Assembly: GCA_001796865.1 (NCBI GenBank)
Contig: MGNQ01000029.1
Location: forward strand, 22,236-36,744
From: Chloroflexi bacterium RBG_16_56_11
Lineage (GTDB): Bacteria; Chloroflexota; Dehalococcoidia; Dehalococcoidales; RBG-16-60-22
DNA: 14,509 nucleotides
Direction of reading: 5' to 3'
Shown here piece after piece: positions 1-6,892 of the stretch (position 1 is the stretch's first letter; each line of letters starts with the position of its first letter). The notes under the pieces are model-generated. The model made no database searches. It saw only the letters and a program-made list of their open reading frames with translations, and was not told the origin of the DNA. The position numbers were made by a program, and so were the translations under genes.

Positions 1-1134
1 GTGACTTTCGGTGAGCTCATACCGGCGGCGGAGAAGGAGGGCATCCGGCTCAATATACCGCTCCTGCCGAGAAAGTCGAAGACGGTTATCGGCAGCCTGC
101 TCGAGAGGGAGCCGGTAATCATGCCCAAGTACCAATGGGATATAACGGACCCGCTGGCCTGCGTGGAGGTCATATTCGGGACCGGAGATGAGTTCAGGAC
201 CGGGCAGGCGGCCGGGCCGGGTAGCGTCAAGGAACAATGGGCGGTGGGGGGCGTGCAAAAAGCGCCGTACGGACCCGGCGTGGCTTCCTGGCACCGGCTT
301 ATCCAGGGCTCGCAGGGGACTATCGGCATCGTAACGTGGGCGTCGATGCGGTGCGAGCTTCTCCCCGCCCTGGAAGAACCCTTCGTGGTCAGCTCCGCCA
401 ACCTCGGCACGCTGCTCGAGCTGGCTTCCTGGCTGATCCGACTGCGCATGGTCAACGAGTGCTTCATCCTCAATAATACCAACCTGGCGGCTATCTTTAC
501 GAAAAAATGGCCCCGGGACTATCAGAACTTAAAGGATGCCCTACCACCATGGACACTGTTCTATACTGTGGCTGGCTACGAGTTTTTCCCGGAGGAAAGG
601 ATCAGTTCCTATATTAAAGACATCACCAGAATAACCCAGCGGCTGGGAGTGGATGCCGTAAAAGCGGCCGGCGGGATTTCCGCCAATGAAATATTGAAAG
701 CCGTCCAGCAGCCTTCCGCTGAGCCTTACTGGAAGCTCCGTTACAAAGGGGCCTGTGAGGATGTTTTCTTCTTGACCATCAACGATAAGCTGGAAGGCCT
801 CATCAATGTGATGAATGGCGCGGTCGAAAAAGCAGGCTATCCCGCTTCGGACATGGGTGTTTATGTCCAGCCGGTAGTGCAGGGTACCGGCTGTCACTGC
901 GAGTTTAACCTGTTCTATGATTCCGAAAACCCGGGCGAGGCGAACCGGGTCAAGGATTTGTCCACCCTGGCCGTCAAAAACCTGGTTAGTAACGGCGCGT
1001 TTTTCTCCCGTCCTTACGGGGAAACTGCCAGGATGATTATCAATCGGGACGCGGCGTCCGTCGCCGTTCTAAACAAGCTTAAGAAGATGTTCGACCCGAA
1101 CAACGTGATGAATCCGGGGAAAGTGTGCTTTTAA
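1..1134 (+). CDS. FAD-linked oxidase (GlcD/vanillyl-alcohol-oxidase type), 5' truncated by window edge
   Basis: This is a flavoprotein dehydrogenase or oxidase of the FAD_binding_4 / FAD-oxidase C superfamily (glycolate oxidase GlcD, vanillyl-alcohol oxidase, 4-cresol dehydrogenase). The window starts inside the gene. The leading GTG is probably the valine of a GVTFGEL stretch that normally follows an EPG motif in the FAD domain, so roughly the first 100 residues, with the FAD pyrophosphate loop, are missing. Visible parts are the end of the FAD domain (DPLACVEVIFGTGDEFRTG, about residues 50-68, and SQGTIGIVTWASM, about 103-115), then the substrate/cap domain, then the family's usual C-terminal signature FDPNNVMNPGK. 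It is followed after 64 bp by an HdrD-like Fe-S gene and then by a second FAD oxidase, so it is probably one flavin subunit of an electron-transferring complex. The VAO-like text hints at a phenolic or alcohol substrate; that part is inference. Confidence 0.88.
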   Translation: MTFGELIPAAEKEGIRLNIPLLPRKSKTVIGSLLEREPVIMPKYQWDITDPLACVEVIFGTGDEFRTGQAAGPGSVKEQWAVGGVQKAPYGPGVASWHRLIQGSQGTIGIVTWASMRCELLPALEEPFVVSSANLGTLLELASWLIRLRMVNECFILNNTNLAAIFTKKWPRDYQNLKDALPPWTLFYTVAGYEFFPEERISSYIKDITRITQRLGVDAVKAAGGISANEILKAVQQPSAEPYWKLRYKGACEDVFFLTINDKLEGLINVMNGAVEKAGYPASDMGVYVQPVVQGTGCHCEFNLFYDSENPGEANRVKDLSTLAVKNLVSNGAFFSRPYGETARMIINRDAASVAVLNKLKKMFDPNNVMNPGKVCF

Positions 1135-1184
1135 AGGACGGTTGTCAGGAATACTCCACACGGCAAGCTGAAAGCTAAAAATTC

Positions 1185-1190
1185 AGGAGG
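1185..1190 (+). promoter_or_regulatory. Ribosome binding site of the Fe-S gene
   Basis: A perfect AGGAGG lies 8 nt before the ATG at 1199 and fixes that start. The rest of the 64-bp gap behind the first FAD oxidase shows no terminator, so the two genes are probably co-transcribed. Confidence 0.8.
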
Positions 1191-1198
1191 TAGCGAAC

Positions 1199-2464
1199 AT
1201 GGGACTGGAACAGTATAAAGGCGATATGGAAATGTGCTGCCGGTGTTCGGCTTGTAAGTTTATACCCATGCAGAAGGTGAATGGCTCGCAGTTTTCGTAC
1301 GCGTGCCCCAGCATCTCGAGATATAACTTCCACAGCTACTCCGGAGGTGGGAGAGTCAATATCGGGGCTGCCATGTTGAAGAACGGCTTCAACTACACGG
1401 ACAAGCTCCTCCACATAGTCTATAACTGCCAGATGGACGGCGCCTGCGGCGTCTCCTGTAACTACGCTATGGACATGGAAGTCCTCCAGCCCATCCAGGA
1501 GTTCAGGATAAAGTGCGTCCAGGACGGCCACACCCACCCCGCCCTTGATAAGGTAATTGCCGGCCTGCGGAAGACAGGCGCCATGGTGCCGGCCCAGGGA
1601 AAGCGCGGCGACTGGGCGGCGGGGCTGGACCTGAAAGACGCCACCAAAGAGAAGGTGGACGTGCTGTATCACGTCGGTTGTCTGACCAGCTATGATAAAG
1701 ACTACCAGAAGCTGGCGAGAGCGACGGCGAAGATACTGCAAAAGGCGGGCGTCGATTTCGGCATCGCCGGCAACACCGAGACGTGCTGCGGCGGCCGGGC
1801 CTACCAGATGGGCTACGAGGCGGACTTCCTCAACCAGGCGAAAAAGAACATGGCCATGGTCAAAAAATCGGGCGCCAAGACCCTGGTGACCGGCTGCGCT
1901 GACGGCTACCAGGCGTTTAAAGTACTCTATGATAAGTACGACCTGAAGGGCAGCCTGAAAGTGCTGCACATCTCGGAATACATCGATAAGCTGATAAGGG
2001 ATGGCACGCTGAAGCCGAGGAAAAAGGTAAATCTCTCGGTTACCTACCATGACCCGTGCCGACTCGGCAGGCTGGGCGAGTCGTGGGTTCACTGGACGGG
2101 GAAAAAGGTCCCGGGCGATAAGTTTGTTTTCGATCCGCCCAAGGAATACCGGCGTGGTACCAAGGGTGTTTATGAGCCGCCCCGTGATGTCCTCAGGAGC
2201 ATTCCCGGAGTCAAGCTCACCGAAATGACGCGGATAAAGGAATACTCCTGGTGCTGCGGGGCCGGTGGCGGCGTCAACGATTCCAATCCCGACTTCAATC
2301 TCTGGACCGCCAAAAAGAGAATCGAGGAAGCTATATCTACCGGCGCCGAGGCGATTGTTACCGCCTGTCCCTGGTGCGAAAAGAACTTCAACGAGGCCAT
2401 CAAGGAAAGCGGCAGCGGCCTCAAGGTGTACGATATCGTCGAACTCGTCGAGAAGGCGCTCTAA
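1199..2464 (+). CDS. HdrD/GlpC/LutA-like Fe-S oxidoreductase subunit (two CCG domains)
   Basis: This 421-aa protein is an iron-sulfur electron carrier subunit of the kind that pairs with FAD-linked oxidases (GlcF, GlpC, LutA, HdrD). Its N-terminal part has a ferredoxin-like cysteine set (C13, C14, C16, C19, C36) and a second set (C77, C83, C87), compatible with two [4Fe-4S] clusters. Two cysteine-rich CCG domains follow. The first has C161, CCGGR at 196-200 and C233. The second has HDPC ending at C287, CCGAGGG at 352-358 and CPWC with C390 and C393. In HdrB/HdrD these CCG domains bind an unusual Fe-S cluster; whether that holds here is unknown. The spacing of the N-terminal cysteines departs from the plain CxxCxxCxxxCP motif. 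It has no membrane segment, so it is probably cytoplasmic. FAD oxidase genes on both sides (gaps of 64 and 17 bp) suggest a GlcDEF-like complex. Confidence 0.9.
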   Translation: MGLEQYKGDMEMCCRCSACKFIPMQKVNGSQFSYACPSISRYNFHSYSGGGRVNIGAAMLKNGFNYTDKLLHIVYNCQMDGACGVSCNYAMDMEVLQPIQEFRIKCVQDGHTHPALDKVIAGLRKTGAMVPAQGKRGDWAAGLDLKDATKEKVDVLYHVGCLTSYDKDYQKLARATAKILQKAGVDFGIAGNTETCCGGRAYQMGYEADFLNQAKKNMAMVKKSGAKTLVTGCADGYQAFKVLYDKYDLKGSLKVLHISEYIDKLIRDGTLKPRKKVNLSVTYHDPCRLGRLGESWVHWTGKKVPGDKFVFDPPKEYRRGTKGVYEPPRDVLRSIPGVKLTEMTRIKEYSWCCGAGGGVNDSNPDFNLWTAKKRIEEAISTGAEAIVTACPWCEKNFNEAIKESGSGLKVYDIVELVEKAL

Positions 2465-2481
2465 GGAAGGAGGATACGAAG

Positions 2482-3951
2482 ATGGCGTTAAGTAAAGAAG
2501 TATATAAAGAATTCGAAGACGTGGTGGGAGAGGAGAATATCTGCGATGACCCGGCGATCATGCCTTCGTACTACAACACCGAGTTCGCCGCCGTGATGCT
2601 CCCGGGGAACACGGCGGAAGTCCAGGCTTTAGTCAGGCTGTGCAATAAGCACAAGCTAAAGTTCCGGCCTATCTGTACCGGCTGGTCGGGGATGTTCCCG
2701 AAGGGTATCATCCTGATGGACCTGAGAAGGATGAACCACATCATCGAAATCAACGAGAAAAACATGTACGCCGTGGTTGAGCCGTACGTGATTTCGTCAG
2801 AGCTGCAGGCCGAGTTGATGAAACGGGGCCTGAACTTCTGCATCAAGGGGGCCGGGACCACCTGCTCGGCAATGCTCCGCGGCCACGGGCACATGGACCA
2901 GACCACCAGCGGCGACGACCGGAACCATCTAGCTATAGAATGGGTCACCCCGGAAGGCGAAATCGTCAGGACGGGCGCGCTGGGGTCTTCGGACGAGTGG
3001 TTCAGCGGTGACGGGCCGGGGCCTTCTTTGAGGAGCATACTTACCAGCGCCGTGCCGCCGGGCGTAACGCCGGGCGTCTTTACCAAGGCCGCCCTGAAGC
3101 TTTATCACTGGCCCGGGCCGGCAAAATTTCCGGTGGTGGGACATTCGCCGAAATACGTTCTCAGCGAGATACCGCCCAACATGATGGCGCGGTATTTCAG
3201 CTTCCCGTCCGTGGAGAAAATGTGGCAGGCGGAGCTTAAGCTTGGTGAGGCGGAAATATGTTACGAGCTGATGGGTTTTAACGCGGCCATGGTGGCGGCG
3301 AATATCACCACCTGTAACGAAGAAGACGAGAAGATGTTCAACCGCCTGAATAAAGAGGTGCAGGGCCCCGGGTTTTTCGTGATTATTGCCGGCAACTCTG
3401 CCGAAGATTTTACCTACAAGAAGAAGGTGCTGGAGAAAATAGTCAGTGACGCCGGCGGCAAGTCCCTGAAAACGGTTGAAGACCCGGAGATCGAAGGTAT
3501 CCTGATGTGCCAGTGCATAAGAATCTCCGCATCTATCCGGGAGACGTTCCGCCCCGGCGGGGCCTTCAATTCAATTCCTATCATGGGCCAGAGAGACCTG
3601 ACCATAAAGTGGGCGATCGGCGCCGGCAAGGCGAAAGAGCCCCTGATTAAGAAGGGTTATATCGTGGACGACGGCGGGGCCTTCTTCGGATGGGGTGTCG
3701 AACAGGGGCACCTCGGCAAAACGGAAATATTCTGCAAATTCGATCCGCGGAACGCCGAGGCCAAGGCGGCCGTAGAGGGATGGCAAAAAGAGCAGACCGC
3801 GAGGGCATTCAAGGAGCATTATTTCGCCAGCACGATGGGCCCGCAAGATGAAATCGGCCCGGCCCTGTCCAACTACCATCTCTGGTGGCGGAAGCTGGTG
3901 AGGGCAATCGACCCGAATGGCGTGTCCCCGGAAGGAGGCTCGCTCGTCTAG
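2482..3951 (+). CDS. FAD-binding oxidase (GlcD family), second flavin subunit
   Basis: This is a 489-aa FAD_binding_4 protein, full length for the family. The frame stays open for 77 codons upstream inside the Fe-S gene, but the ATG at 2482 is chosen because GGAGG lies 8 nt before it, 17 nt after the Fe-S gene's stop. The FAD domain spans about residues 30-210: the pyrophosphate loop region is RPICTGWSGMFPKG (62-75), followed by VVEPYVISSEL (98-108) and GVTPGVFTKAALKLY (194-208). The loop is unusually poor in glycine compared with the canonical R-G-G-G-T-S form. The C-terminal half (about 215-489) carries the substrate-cap domain and ends in DPNGVSPEGG rather than the common NPGK tail seen in the first FAD subunit. 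The two flavin proteins are therefore not recent duplicates and probably have different roles, like GlcD and GlcE. It is the last clear gene of the three-gene operon. Confidence 0.9.
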   Translation: MALSKEVYKEFEDVVGEENICDDPAIMPSYYNTEFAAVMLPGNTAEVQALVRLCNKHKLKFRPICTGWSGMFPKGIILMDLRRMNHIIEINEKNMYAVVEPYVISSELQAELMKRGLNFCIKGAGTTCSAMLRGHGHMDQTTSGDDRNHLAIEWVTPEGEIVRTGALGSSDEWFSGDGPGPSLRSILTSAVPPGVTPGVFTKAALKLYHWPGPAKFPVVGHSPKYVLSEIPPNMMARYFSFPSVEKMWQAELKLGEAEICYELMGFNAAMVAANITTCNEEDEKMFNRLNKEVQGPGFFVIIAGNSAEDFTYKKKVLEKIVSDAGGKSLKTVEDPEIEGILMCQCIRISASIRETFRPGGAFNSIPIMGQRDLTIKWAIGAGKAKEPLIKKGYIVDDGGAFFGWGVEQGHLGKTEIFCKFDPRNAEAKAAVEGWQKEQTARAFKEHYFASTMGPQDEIGPALSNYHLWWRKLVRAIDPNGVSPEGGSLV

Positions 3952-3983
3952 TCCCTGGTGGCAGAAATGAGAGCTATTACTGT

Positions 3984-4035
3984 CCGCTCGTGGTGAGCTT
4001 GTCGAACCACCCTTCGACAGACTGAGGGTGAGCGG
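3984..4035. repeat. REP-like imperfect palindrome, copy 1
   Basis: This intergenic inverted repeat has outer arms CCGCTC / GAGCGG and inner arms TGTCGAA / TTCGACA around a short CCACCC loop, with a mismatched middle section. Positions 3984-4009 match the reverse complement of 8036-8061 at 25 of 26 bases, so this is a dispersed element in opposite orientation at the two sites. It sits in the 130-bp gap between the FAD oxidase operon and the bicupin gene, where it could act as a transcript-stabilising or attenuating hairpin. There is no T-tract, so it is not a classical terminator. Confidence 0.85.
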
Positions 4036-4081
4036 CGCAAAATGACCTCATTGATTATGAATAAAATAGGGGAAAGTGAAA

Positions 4082-5095
4082 ATGGGTAAATACGATAAAT
4101 ATATCTGCACGACGCTCCAGAAAAGGGACATGCTGCCCGGCCCCACCCCGGAAGAAAGAGACAGGCTGGCGGCCGAGGGCAAGCGTATCGGCATGGAGCA
4201 TGTCCTCTGGATCGACGACGAGGTTATTCCCGGCGCCTACTATGGCGAGTCTACCTGGATATGGCCATCTTCTTATCCAAACCAGATAACCATGCAGGAG
4301 CAGATGAAACGAACCGCGAACCCCAAGCCGATGTTCCCCCATGCCCATGATTTTCCCGAGTTGCTATCCTGGTGGGGCACCGACCCTGACCATCCCGAGG
4401 ACACAGGTTCCATGGGGATGTTGATGGAAGATGAAACAATCCCCCTGGATAAAAGCTGGGTGTCCTATATCCCGGCCGGCATGATACATATGCCCACCCG
4501 AGGCAGCGGGGGCAAGGTCACGACCAGGCCCGTTTGCCACTGGACATCCGGTCCCGGAGTGTACACCCGCGAAAAAGACCACTCTGCCGAAGAGAAGGGC
4601 GTGAAACAAGCTGAACCCGGGAAACAGGCGGCGAAGCCGGGTGAACTAATAAACGCTAAATACTTTATCTACGGAACCAGACCCAACCAGAGCCGTAAAT
4701 ATTACATGCTGCCTTACGACCCCAAATACGTGCGCCCGATGGCTTATGTCGATGATACCGTTGTTCCCGGCGCCGAGTTCGGCTGTGAGACGCTGTGGCT
4801 GCTGCCCGGCGAAAAATCGAAAGCGGGCTTTCTGATGATGAAAGAACACGCGGTGTCGCACGGCACGTCCATCGTTTTCAACGCGATGAACTACGCGGAC
4901 ATCACCGACCTGTGCGCGGAGGTGGAGCTCTGGATAGGGGGCGAGAAGCACATTATCAACAAAAGCTTCGGGGCCTATATCCCCCCGGACGTAAAGCAGG
5001 GACCAATGATAATTCGCAGTGTTCAGAAACAGATATTCTACTTGATGTCCTACCCGGTCGGTAAAGGGGTCACCAAATACCGCGGCGGCAAATAA
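4082..5095 (+). CDS. Bicupin protein (two cupin domains, second lacks metal ligands)
   Basis: This is a 337-aa protein with two related cupin halves. A GTG two codons upstream is possible, but it lies only 3 nt after AGGGGAAA; the ATG at 4082 has a good 9-nt spacing. Half 1 (about residues 38-150) starts with a GAYYGESTW strand and has the metal set H87, H89, E93 (in HAHDFPE) and H136 (in PAGMIHMP), as in functional cupins. Half 2 (about 215-325) repeats the entry motif as GAEFGCETLW and has AEVELWIGG, but the equivalent positions are H256, V258 and T262, and the fourth ligand is lost (PPDVKQGP). So half 1 is probably the metal-binding or catalytic site and half 2 structural. The start MGKYDKY resembles the start of the smaller cupin at 9230. 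The exact reaction is unknown; a role in oxygenated or aromatic acid metabolism is inferred from neighbours. Confidence 0.85.
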   Translation: MGKYDKYICTTLQKRDMLPGPTPEERDRLAAEGKRIGMEHVLWIDDEVIPGAYYGESTWIWPSSYPNQITMQEQMKRTANPKPMFPHAHDFPELLSWWGTDPDHPEDTGSMGMLMEDETIPLDKSWVSYIPAGMIHMPTRGSGGKVTTRPVCHWTSGPGVYTREKDHSAEEKGVKQAEPGKQAAKPGELINAKYFIYGTRPNQSRKYYMLPYDPKYVRPMAYVDDTVVPGAEFGCETLWLLPGEKSKAGFLMMKEHAVSHGTSIVFNAMNYADITDLCAEVELWIGGEKHIINKSFGAYIPPDVKQGPMIIRSVQKQIFYLMSYPVGKGVTKYRGGK

Positions 5096-5097
5096 CC

Positions 5098-5134
5098 GGG
5101 GATATCGGGGCGAACACTACCCCGCGAATACCCC
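5098..5134. terminator. Nested GC-rich hairpin between convergent genes
   Basis: An inner stem CGGGG / CCCCG (5106-5110 with 5120-5124) sits inside an outer GGGG(A)TAT / ATACCCC pairing (5098-5105 with 5128-5134). It starts 3 bp after the bicupin stop and ends 6 bp before the stop of the small gene on the other strand. The place suits a shared terminator or mRNA-end hairpin, but there is no clear T-run on either side. Confidence 0.4.
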
Positions 5135-5140
5135 TGTAAG

Positions 5141-5341
5141 TCAATCCGTCAGGTCCTGGTTGGTGCGTCGTCGCTTGATGATAGCGACGACGTTTGATTC
5201 CAGCGCAATTGCCCCGATGATGATAATCGCGAAGGCCAGGGCGCGTGAGGTCCCGCCGGCGCTAAACCACATTCTGAGCCCGGCTATCACGGCAAAGACA
5301 TCGATGATGATGTTGGCCAGACTTCTTATCGTATTCTGAAT
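5141..5341 (-). CDS. Small two-helix membrane protein, non-canonical start or frameshifted 5' end
   Basis: The minus strand has an open frame from a TGA at 5141-5143 back to a stop at 5381-5383, with no ATG, GTG or TTG ahead of the first helix. Read from an ATT at 5341 it gives 66 residues: two hydrophobic stretches (about 8-26, including SLANIIIDVFAVIAG, and 34-47, including ALAFAIIIIGAIAL) joined by a GG-containing turn, then a basic KRRR segment and a polar tail. That is a convincing helical-hairpin membrane protein with a positive C-terminal side. AAGGAA lies about 6 nt before the ATT. Either it uses a rare AUU start, or its start was lost by an indel: an ATG-led 7-residue frame (5384-5361) with a hairpin lies just upstream in another frame. 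I do not recognise the family. Confidence 0.55.
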   Translation of the reverse strand: MQNTIRSLANIIIDVFAVIAGLRMWFSAGGTSRALAFAIIIIGAIALESNVVAIIKRRRTNQDLTD

Positions 5342-5363
5342 ATCAGATTCCTTTCCCTGTTTA

Positions 5364-5382
5364 GAGGATGCTGTACATCCTC
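5364..5382 (-). other. Perfect 7-bp hairpin ahead of the small membrane protein
   Basis: GAGGATG and CATCCTC pair perfectly around a 5-nt loop. The hairpin lies about 25 nt upstream of the putative ATT start and overlaps an ATG-TAA micro-frame of seven residues (5384 back to 5361, MRMYSIL). It could be a translational control element or simply a trace of a broken gene start. Confidence 0.4.
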
Positions 5383-5428
5383 ATCCCCGTGATTCCGCCG
5401 CCCGGGTATCATGGTCAGGGGAAATTCA

Positions 5429-5457
5429 AACCGTTTTCTAACCGTTCTATAACCATC
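5429..5457 (+). promoter_or_regulatory. Three 11-bp-phased AACCGTT direct repeats (activator/operator site)
   Basis: AACCGTT, AACCGTT and AACCATC begin at 5429, 5440 and 5451, exactly 11 bp apart. Such one-turn phasing is typical of OmpR/PhoB-type response regulator boxes. A TATACT hexamer follows at 5461-5466 and could serve as the -10 of a promoter whose -35 is covered by the repeats, pointing towards the MFS gene. No cognate regulator gene is in the window. Confidence 0.5.
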
Positions 5458-5541
5458 TTATATACTATCCGGGCAGGTAGTGTCAATGAAATTTTCCTGA
5501 AACATTGATGCACGTGGACTGGAAGGCGCCCGGAAAAGGAA

Positions 5542-5572
5542 ATCCGCCGGAATTGGGCGGATATTATATAAT
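5542..5572 (+). promoter_or_regulatory. Inverted repeat and TATAAT box upstream of the MFS gene
   Basis: ATCCGCC (5542-5548) and GGCGGAT (5556-5562) form a perfect 7-bp inverted repeat with a 7-nt gap. It covers the place expected for a -35 and ends 4 bp before a TATAAT box at 5567-5572. No good -35 is visible. The arrangement suits an operator overlapping the promoter of the MFS gene that starts at 5615. Confidence 0.5.
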
Positions 5573-5614
5573 GGTAACGAGCGCCCGCGCGCCGGCCGCC
5601 GTACGCGCGGAGAT

Positions 5615-6868
5615 ATGCTGGCCTGGAAGAAAGGGACGAAAATTTTTCTGCGTAATCTGAAGACTCTCGATTCTTTCCGGAGTGCCTCTTTCCGCTTTTA
5701 CTTCTTCGGTATGATGGGGCAGTGGGCTTCGGTAAGCATGCTGATGATTACCCAGTCCCTGCTCGTCTACCGGCTGACCGGATCGGCGGCTATCCTGGGG
5801 ATACTGGCGCTGGCCACGGCCGTACCGCAGATGCTGCTATTTATGGTGGGCGGCGCCCTGGCGGACCGTTTTCCCAAGAAACGACTGATTCAAATCGGGC
5901 AGAGCGCCGCCGGGGCCATGGCCCTGGTGGTGGCTATCACCTTATCGACCGGCTACATGAGCTCCGAAAACCCCGGCTCGTGGTGGGTGCTGATGGTCAC
6001 CTCGGTAATCCAGGGGATTTTCGGGGCTATGGCGATACCGGCCCGCCAGGCGATTATCCCGGAGCTCCTCGAAATCGACATGGTGATGAATGCCCTGGCC
6101 CTTAACACCATGGGGACGAATATTTTCCGACTCGTCGCCCCGGCCGTGGCGGGGTTCCTCATCGATACTCTGGGATTCGCCGCCGTTTTTTATATCATGG
6201 CCGGGCTTTACCTCATGGCGATTATTCTGACCGCCTTTATCCCCTCCACCCGCCGGGCCGCCGCCGGGGGCCGCAGCACGCTAACCGACGCCCGCGAGGG
6301 GCTGAACTATATCCGGGGACACCGGACCATTTTCCTCGTCCTGATATACGCCATTTTCTATATCGTGCTTTTCATGCCCTACCAGATGATGCTTCCCATT
6401 TTCGCCGATACAATTATCAAGGTCGGGGCGACCGGTCTCGGCGTCATGCAGAGTGTCGCCGGCGTCGGGGCGCTGGTCGCCTCCCTCGCCATGGCCTCTT
6501 TTCCGAACCGGAAACGCGGCTTCATAGTCCTGGCCGGCGGCATGGTCGCCGGTATCGGGCTGGTCATCCTCGCCTTCTCGCACTCCTGGTACCTGTCCCT
6601 GGCGGCCATGTTTATCATCGGCACGGGACAGGCGAGCCACTCCACCACCCTCATGACCACGCTGCAGACCCTCGCTGACGCGGAATACCTGGGGCGGGTG
6701 ATGAGCATCCTCATGATGAACCAGGGACTGAGCGGGCTGGGGACGTTTTTCGTGGGGCTTTTGTCTCAGGGTATCGGGATACAGCGGTCGATTGGCGGGT
6801 TCGCCATCGCCCTTATTCTCCTGAGCTTTTCCTTCCTGGTGTTCCTGCCCAGGATACGCCGGCTTTAG
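5615..6868 (+). CDS. MFS transporter, MFS_3/EntS-like drug or siderophore exporter family
   Basis: This 417-aa integral membrane protein has about 12 hydrophobic helices, usual for the major facilitator superfamily. The first segment reads FRSASFRFYFFGMMGQWAS (about 21-39), like MFS_3 exporters. Motif A between helices 2 and 3 is GGALADRFPKKR (79-90), and a weaker basic loop (PNRKRG) follows at the equivalent point of the second half. It probably exports a small molecule by proton antiport; the substrate cannot be read. The ATG at 5615 has GGAG only 2 nt before it, too close for good ribosome binding, so the start is uncertain by a few codons, though the N-terminal length fits. Upstream are phased repeats and an operator-like palindrome, suggesting regulated expression. 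The gene ends 24 bp from the convergent UROD-family gene. Confidence 0.88.
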   Translation: MLAWKKGTKIFLRNLKTLDSFRSASFRFYFFGMMGQWASVSMLMITQSLLVYRLTGSAAILGILALATAVPQMLLFMVGGALADRFPKKRLIQIGQSAAGAMALVVAITLSTGYMSSENPGSWWVLMVTSVIQGIFGAMAIPARQAIIPELLEIDMVMNALALNTMGTNIFRLVAPAVAGFLIDTLGFAAVFYIMAGLYLMAIILTAFIPSTRRAAAGGRSTLTDAREGLNYIRGHRTIFLVLIYAIFYIVLFMPYQMMLPIFADTIIKVGATGLGVMQSVAGVGALVASLAMASFPNRKRGFIVLAGGMVAGIGLVILAFSHSWYLSLAAMFIIGTGQASHSTTLMTTLQTLADAEYLGRVMSILMMNQGLSGLGTFFVGLLSQGIGIQRSIGGFAIALILLSFSFLVFLPRIRRL

Positions 6869-6892
6869 AGTCTTACCGGAATCTCCGTGAAC

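Noticed and set aside
1175..2092. 305-aa minus-strand open frame opposite the Fe-S gene
   Set aside because: It is antisense to a gene with clear conserved motifs, and its composition is what codon bias of the real strand produces.
2251..2481. Longer N-terminus for the second FAD oxidase
   Set aside because: This upstream extension overlaps the Fe-S gene, is rich in arginine and unlike any oxidase N-terminus, and a good ribosome site sets the start at 2482.
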